A stretch of 64,000 bases of DNA from Arcuatula senhousia (taxonomy: Eukaryota; Mollusca; Bivalvia; Mytilida; Mytilidae): the NCBI GenBank assembly GCA_963971305.1, contig OZ020309.1, positions 12,021,001 through 12,085,000 of the forward strand, given 5' to 3'. Below are positions 57,218-64,000 of this stretch, piece by piece. Position 1 is the first letter of the stretch. Every line of letters starts with the position of its first letter. Position numbers and translations under genes: made by a program. Below the pieces are notes generated by a model. That model did no database searches. It was not told where the DNA came from and worked only from the letters and a program-made list of their open reading frames with translations.

Positions 57218-60200
57218 TATACATGCTCTTATGGAAAGTCTATTTAATGCAAAATTCTAGCTGAAATTCAGTGTCATGTGAGATTTTGTAGTCCGTCATA
57301 ATAGTTTGTATACTAGTACTCCACCAAACACCATATAAAGTGATGGTGGTCATTAACTATATCAATGTTAGTTTCACGAGCACTTCCATCTTTCAATATC
57401 TGTAAATCTCAGGTTGTGAAACTCAGTCTAATATCTAGTGGTATTCAATTATCTCCCCTGCAGAAAACAGCTAATGTGTTTTTAAATTTTTAACGATGAC
57501 AACAACGATGGCGACGGCATATAAACAATCTTCAATTTTCATTTATTACGCATGGATTTGACTACTATCATATACGTTGGACATGTTATGTTATTAACGA
57601 ATCTTTTCTGTTGCGTAAACAGTTGTTTATAAGGTCAACAAAAGTGCATATTTTAACAAATCGAGTGAAACTTATTGGCCGTTGGAAAAAATTAAAATGT
57701 CAACTCAACCTTTAAAAAATCACACAAGGCGTAATACCTGCAGTACATTTTCGAAACTTGTGGGAAAGTTAGGTTATTACCTTTTCTTTCGACAGATATT
57801 AGTTTGAAAATTATATTTTACTGTTATCATATAACGATCCATTTGAATTCAATGTGTACCTATGAAAAACTTTCAAGGGACACAACCAAGTTCTATCTTT
57901 AATAAATTATAAACATGATAAATGGGAGGCATTCCTATTTTTAAAACGGATGACTGAATATTGAATTGGACATTTACTCCAATACAATGCAAATTCACAT
58001 ACTGTTGATCCCAATTTACGGATACCGGTCAAAAAGGTAAACATGTTCTATGACATAATCGAATTCAACAGGTAAATCGTGTACTTTTAAAAAGAAGGTT
58101 GTCAAGACGGACTAGAAAAATAGGTCTTTTTCTTAATTTTATTTTGGCTTTACCTCTTGCAGTACATGTCTGAAAATTTGCATATGGGAAGATATACATT
58201 TAAACAAATAGTGTGATTTTTTTTCAATTTTTTATATAAAAGTTAAAGTTGTGCGATCCATTTCAGTTTGCACCGTATGCATTTCATAAATATCCACATA
58301 ATAACATGCATTAAAATGCAATCTGTTACTTTTAAAAACTCTTTTTAATTCAAAAAAGTTTATTTTAACAGCATAACTTTAAATTGGAAGAAATTTTGTA
58401 CTAAAAAGAACTTTTGATTCACTTGACAACCAGGATAAACATTCGAATTGACTTTCCTATCTTTTCCGATGAAGAGCTCACATTCTATTGTTTAAATACC
58501 ACCGGTTTTCGGACTGAACTTGGTATACATATTTTCCAATAGTAGCTTAAAATAATTGCATGCATCCCCATCTTTTGACCTTGATTTTCAGTTTTGTCAG
58601 TTTAGTAAAATGACAGTTTTCAATACGCACATTCATATCTCAGAAAATAAAAGTCCTTGATTAATAAAATCGAGTATAGTAAATCCATTAGCATTAAACA
58701 GTTACTGTTGCATCCTCATCTTTTTCGCCTTGGTTTTGCCGAGGATTTTCAGTTTAGTGACATTGAATTTTCAATGGGTTTTTATAATGCTAGGAGTTCA
58801 AGTTTGATTTTTGATTTAGGAATATAATGGGGAATTAACGAACAATAATTATTAAAATTTCGGTTGGTATTGAGTGTTAACTCTTGTCCCATCTCGGTCT
58901 ACTTTTGTGTTAAAGATTATTTTTAATGAAGGTGAAATTCTGAAAGCGTTTAGGTATAGACAGGAATTAAATAAAACTGATTGTTTTGGACATCCCTGGT
59001 ATAGAGCCGAGTATTAAAGCACATTAATGCAACCTGTTTATGAATAGCTTTCAGCTGTATGCAATATCGTATGTGGGACAAAGAATCTAGATTAAGTTAT
59101 ATAATTTATTTATTTTGTAAAGAAAAACATTTGTCAATTCTGAATGCATTGATGCAACATTATATCTGAGATGTTTGAAGTAAATCTTTACAAATTGTTC
59201 ACATTCATTAGTACACTTCGTTTCGTCTTTTACTGTCAAATTTATTACATAACTTTATAAAAAGCTTTGAAAATGGTTCACTAGTTATTAAATAGCAGAT
59301 TTATATATGCACATTGTGTCAATAAATGGTATGTAAAGTTATGGAAATTGATTTATTAAGTATATCATTTATGTTTATGGAACTGCTACTGGTTTTATTT
59401 TTGCATGTTCTAGCATGCATTGACTTGTATGATAGAACTTACTAAAATCCTATTTTATTGCAGTGGCATTAAAAAATGATTTTAGTTAGTTGCACCTGCA
59501 ATAAAAAAGAGCCATACAGTGTTAAGGTTCATTTGTTTGTCCGACTGTCCCAAATGAAGAAAGTGTGGTTGATATCACCATGAAACTTTATATATAAATT
59601 CATCAATACCCTCACCAGTTAATTTCATGATTCAGTGATTGTTGCAAAAACAGACACTTGAATACTTGAAAACCAACTGTCATAGTTTTTTGTTGCATGT
59701 TGGTCATTAAGGATATATAAAGGTCCTATTTTGTTAGTTCGATGTATATATTCCTCCACCTCCAGGTCAACATCATTCTTGGATGTACATTTCAAATTTT
59801 ACTTATGTGGTCCACTTAGAGCAAAATATACCACAAAAGATTATCTTGATCTTACATACATGTACCATGTAAGGACCATTGTGTTCTTCCGTTTGTTTGA
59901 ACTATGATAATCTTATCTTGTCAACTGTTATACGACTTTTGAAATTGGTTATCCCCGTTTTGGTTACTTTGGTCTTAAAACACTTATCAAAGATGAAATA
60001 GATAAAATAACAATGCGTCGAAAATGAGATGTATTTTTTAGCACAGTTTGATTTATCAGTGTCAATTCGAAACCAATAATCGCAATGATTCATTATTTGG
60101 TATACATGTATATGCAACTTCTGTGTGGTGTCCCATGTTGCCAATATTGATTTGAGGACTGTTGCGCATCTACTTCATGTTTGTCTGTTAGTACATTTTG

Positions 60201-60221
60201 TCCCACTTATGCTGCTTACAA
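57218..60221. other. 3-kb AT-rich stretch, no gene seen
   Basis: No frame over about 80 codons, no recognised domain and no clear repeat. It could hold untranslated exons or regulatory DNA, which cannot be told from sequence alone. Confidence 0.4.
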
Positions 60222-61655
60222 ACAAGAGGCTTAATCGCTCACCTAGTCTTGATGTCAACCCTATGAAAAACGTTGTAGAGCTTAATAAGCTGAACATTAA
60301 AAGCAAGCAACAACTTTTCTCTTTCAGCAATACTTTTCATTCTGTAGGCCAAAAACGTGCAAAATGTGATTTTAAGGGCCATCTAAACACTTTGACTCTA
60401 TAGAGACGCTTGTTAAGAGCTTAATGAACTGAACATTTAAACAAGCAACCACTTTTCTTTATCTGATATAGTTTTCATTATATAAGCCAAAAACATGAAA
60501 ACATGTTAACTGATGGGCTATAATATCTGACAACTTCAACCCTATGAATGCTTTTGTAGAGCTTAATGAGCTGGACATTCAAGCAGGCAACAGCTTTACT
60601 CTATCTGCTATAGGCAAAAAAACACTATTTTTCGCCTTTAAGGGACTGTGACCCTTATAAGGGGTCATGTGACAACTTCGACCCTATGGAAACTCTTGTA
60701 CTGAACATTTAGGCAAGCAACAGCTTTTCTCTATCTGCAATAGTTTTCGGTCCAAAAACACTATTTTTCGCCTTTAAGGGGCTGTGACCCCTATAAGGGG
60801 TCATCTGACAACTTTGAACCTATGACGACTTTTGTAGAGATAAATGAGCTGAACTTTTAAGCAAGCAACATCTTTTCTCTATCTGCAATAGTTTCATTCT
60901 ATGGGCCAGAAATCTTTTGTTCGCCTTTAAGGGGCTGTAACCCCTATAAGGAGTCATCTGACAACTTCAACCCTTAGAAGACTTTTGTAGAGCTAAATGA
61001 GCTGAACTTTTAAGCAAGCAACAGCTTTTCCCTATCTGCAATAGTTTTCATTCTATATATAGGCCAAAAACACTATTTTTTGCCTTTAAGGGACTGTAAC
61101 CCCTATAATGGGTCAGAGACTTTTGTAGAGCTAAATGAGCTGAACTATTAAGCAAACAACAGCTTTTCCCTATCTGCAAAAGTTTTCATTCTATTGGCCA
61201 AAAGCACTTTTTTCGCCTTTAGGGGGCTATAACCCCTATGAGGGGATCATCTGACAACTTCGACCCTATGAAGACTTTTGTAGAGCTAAATGAGCTGAAC
61301 ATTTAAGCAAGCAACAGCTTTTCTCTATCTGCAATAGTTTTCATTCTTTAGGCCAAAAACACTATTTTTCGCCTCTAAGGGGCTGAAACCCCTGTAAGGG
61401 GTCATCTGACAACTTCGACCCTTTGGAGACTTTTGTAGAGCGAAATGAGCTGAGCTTTTAAGCAAGCAACAGCTTTTCCCTATCTGCAATAGTTTTCATT
61501 CTATAGGCCAAAAACACTATTTTTCGCCTTTAAGGGACTGTAACCCCTATAATGGGTCAGAGACTTTTATAGAGCTAAATGAGCTGAACTATTAAGCAAC
61601 CAACAGCTTTTCCCTATCTGCAAAAGTTTTCATTCTATTAGCCAAAAACAATATT
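60222..61655 (+). repeat. Family A copy, 3'-truncated
   Basis: Begins AACAAGAGGCTTAATCGCTC (the palindrome is shortened) followed by about nine ~130-145-bp units ('AGCAAGCAACAGCTTTTCYC', 'TTTTTCGCCTTTAAGGGRCT', 'CATCTGACAACTTCGACCCT'). It lacks the microsatellite and the terminal hairpin. Confidence 0.82.
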
Positions 61656-62891
61656 ATATCAATAATTATCCGTTCTATCATCCTGATTATGTAAGTTCAC
61701 TGGTAAATTACTTAGCTTCTCGTATAGAATGTCAACTTCAGTAACTTATATCAACACTATTCGTGCTAAGACGATTAATTATTTTTATTGTCTTGAGGTA
61801 AGGACCTAAGACGTTGACATAGATGCAGAAAAGCACACCAATTAAAAGAGGGAGGGTAATATAATCGAATACGCGCAAGACTTCAGAAAGGTCCCATCTT
61901 TATCATGTTGATTGTTCTACACGAAACACGAAATTGGATCCGATTTATGACACTGTCGATATCGCAACTGACTTTTAATAAGATCAAAATATGTCTTGGG
62001 TAGGATTGGACGAACCGGCTTAGGTTAAGATTTACACTAACAAAAACATTTGATGAAAGAGTAAGTATATGACAATTTTGAAATTCATCCAAGCTTCAGT
62101 TTTTCAAACATGTTGCGTCTTAACTTTGATGGAGCAAACTACAAGAAGTGGGCTATTTTTCAGTATCTTCTTTCTTTATAAAAACTTAGTGAAGCGACCA
62201 CATGCTAACGTTTAAGGTTGCTGGCTGTTTTTAGTTTCTTATTTATAAGAAGATTTTCATGGATGCTGAGCCATGTGCATTTATTTTACGATCTATTACA
62301 TACTTTTACTGGAATTAAAGAACGAAGCTAATACGAAATTCAAACACATGATTTGCATCTCTCCCTCAAGTTGCTATCAGAATCAGACATTTTTACTAAG
62401 AAAAGGTGTTCCAAAAATAACAACTTTTTAATATATAAATTAGTATACAACCAACAAAACAACAATATTTCTACAGAATAAATAAATAAATAACACCAGC
62501 ATCCACATCTATATTGGTTTTTTATCTTCGTCTTGAGAATTAAATAATTTAGTAGTTTAGTTAATATATCATAGAGTTTTATCTACTAAGACTTGCTACG
62601 CAATATATGAAGAAGTTCGAAACTAGATTCTGTATAACTTGCATAGAGTTTTTTTCTTCATTAATGAGTATGCTTGTTCACAATTTTGTACATTTACTCG
62701 AAATAATCACTTTAAAAAAATATCCTTACATTTGTAATGACATGAAAAGTCATGTTTAAACTTTATATGATGTATAGTTAATTTTATTCTACTGAAACAG
62801 TCAACCTGTAGACTCAGATTTTACTGAGTAGAAACAGGAACATTAAATAAACACGTTTTAAAATGTTCCTGGTAGAAAAAACTTGAGTTCC
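61656..62891. other. 3' flank of the DUSP14-like gene, nothing recognised
   Basis: AT-rich and noncoding by eye. A minus-strand AATAAA at 62783-62788 lies about 105 nt beyond the DUSP14-like stop codon and could be its polyadenylation signal. Confidence 0.4.
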
Positions 62892-63485
62892 CTAATATCC
62901 AAACCGATGTCTTCCATACGATCTCGAATAAGATGTAGACGGGACAAAAACAGGATTTCGTACTTGGCTAGTAGAAACTGCTGCATACTCTTTATAAACG
63001 TCTGGGACCAGTCCATAATTCGTATTGATCATTCTAACTGTATTTCGACCGTAAAGTTTTCGCTCGTATTCGATCATCTGCCTCCAAAATCCTGTATTTG
63101 GGCGAATCATAGACCTACGTCTCTTTACATATTCGTATGCTTGCAGTAAAGTCATTCTTTGGTATTTCATTAAATGAACTATACAAAGCGTGGCAGATCG
63201 ACTAACCCCTGCCACGCAATGGACTATAATTTTCCCGCCACGCGAGGCTACATTGCTGATCTCGTCTGCAACGCGGTCGAAATGTAAATCTAATCGAGCT
63301 TGTGGATGATCATCTACGTGAATCTGTGTGCTTTGAATTCCGGGAACATTTAAGTTGGGAACATCCAATGTGCAATTTATTACATGGGTTATACCCAGCA
63401 TCGAAAGTCTTTGTCTTGTTATGGCCGTAGCACTGCTGAGGTATAAATAGTCTGTGATTTCGGCGATTTGAGTAAGAAATGCCAT
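62892..63485 (-). CDS. DUSP14: DUSP14-like dual-specificity protein phosphatase
   Basis: A 197-residue atypical dual-specificity phosphatase; human DUSP14 has 198. The start is MAFLTQIAEITDYLYLSSAT. Asp58/59 (HVDDHP) is the likely general acid, and the P-loop is VHCVAGVSRSATL with catalytic Cys90 and Arg96. Then come the family segments AYEYVKRRRSMIRPNTGFWR and YGLVPDVYKEY, which fit DUSP14 better than DUSP18/21. The open frame extends 32 codons further upstream, but a good acceptor (poly-T then cag) ends at 63522. The coding part is therefore taken to start at the Met at 63485 in an exon beginning at 63521, with 5' untranslated exon(s) upstream. Family members dephosphorylate MAP kinases and other signalling proteins in the cytoplasm. 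Confidence 0.94.
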   Translation of the reverse strand: MAFLTQIAEITDYLYLSSATAITRQRLSMLGITHVINCTLDVPNLNVPGIQSTQIHVDDHPQARLDLHFDRVADEISNVASRGGKIIVHCVAGVSRSATLCIVHLMKYQRMTLLQAYEYVKRRRSMIRPNTGFWRQMIEYERKLYGRNTVRMINTNYGLVPDVYKEYAAVSTSQVRNPVFVPSTSYSRSYGRHRFGY

Positions 63486-63521
63486 GTTGTATGAAGGTTT
63501 CCTAGAAATACTATTTGTTAT

Positions 63522-64000
63522 CTGAAAAAAAAACATAAAGTTTGATAAGGATCCCAAAACAGGAAGCCAAGCAGCCAACATACTTCTTTATAAAAATAAA
63601 AAGAAGGATAGATAAATTACTCGTATATCAAAGCGTATTGATATGTTCTCTGCCAAAGTTTCGGTGATGTATGGTGCCCTCTTATTCAACCACCACAAAA
63701 GCGAGCTCACTGAACTACCGCTTTCTGCAATCACAGTGTGTATGAAGTAACAACTTTGTTAATTGAGTATAATCAGAATGTAGGACGTAGCCCCTATACC
63801 AGTAACCTAATTAATACTACGAAACTGTCAAGAACGTTCAAAGTAGGGGTAATACGTAATAGTGTAGGAAGGAAGGAATTTTTCAGACGTAAGCAAGGAG
63901 GTGTGATAACTTTTATTTGAATATTTGAATGGGTGTTTGATCATGAACCAAGGGTTATAGATTCTCTTGAGTGAGTCGTGTTCTTTCTTTCTTTTTTCTT
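63522..64000. other. Upstream region of the DUSP14-like gene
   Basis: Presumed intron and possible first-exon or promoter sequence. No coding frame with family resemblance; no clear promoter motif. Confidence 0.4.

Noticed and set aside
63486..63581. 32-codon N-terminal extension of the DUSP14-like protein
   Set aside because: It crosses a polypyrimidine tract plus cag acceptor and has no family resemblance; better read as intron and 5' UTR.
1..64000. tRNA, rRNA or other classical RNA genes
   Set aside because: No cloverleaf with A/B boxes or rRNA stretch was recognised by eye; a tRNAscan or Infernal run would be decisive.

Overview
The window is a eukaryotic nuclear segment: AT-rich, with small exons bounded by GT/AG introns and very dense interspersed and tandem repeats. 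The repeats (elements opening with a 'GAGGCTCCCAGGAGCCT' palindrome, RT remnants with 'DKRDDF...NFP', and tandem units carrying a hammerhead ribozyme) together with the protein sequences point to a bivalve mollusc, most likely a Mytilus-like mussel. That assignment is inference from remembered repeat families; no database was searched.

Three host genes can be rebuilt. (1) On the minus strand, 10314-22307, is a twelve-exon SV2/SVOP-type synaptic-vesicle transporter of the major facilitator superfamily. The coding phases sum exactly to 527 residues from the first recognisable Met, and the stop is at 10314. (2) On the plus strand, 31509-52144, is an eight-exon NUP43 (nuclear-pore Y-complex WD40 protein). 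The phases sum to 368 residues. (3) On the minus strand, 62892-63485, is the coding exon of a DUSP14-like dual-specificity phosphatase (197 residues, active site HCVAGVSRS).

Layout: 1-8080 is repeats (retroelement scraps, a 5-unit tandem, and a cluster of 'GAGGCTCC' elements). 8081-10313 is the AT-rich 3' flank of the transporter. 10314-22307 is the transporter, with many intronic insertions and a sevenfold exon-8 array. 22308-31470 is intergenic: tandem-unit elements, a LINE with an RNase H domain split by a 3.7-kb insertion, and a second LINE end. 31472-52144 is NUP43. Its intron 1 holds a LINE with two nested insertions and a 1.57-kb element with perfect 31-bp inverted ends. Its intron 7 holds a 5.7-kb inverted-repeat element that contains 13 tandem copies of a 358-bp unit. 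52145-62891 is repeats and featureless AT-rich sequence. DUSP14 closes the window.

The most striking item is the 358-bp array (45844-50464). Every unit carries a well-formed type I hammerhead ribozyme on the NUP43-sense strand, so the array has the organisation of a retrozyme (self-cleaving, circular-RNA-forming retroelement) locus inside a host intron. A second theme is that short tandem duplications straddle splice junctions at four different exons of two genes. The three host genes have unrelated jobs and show no sign of working together.
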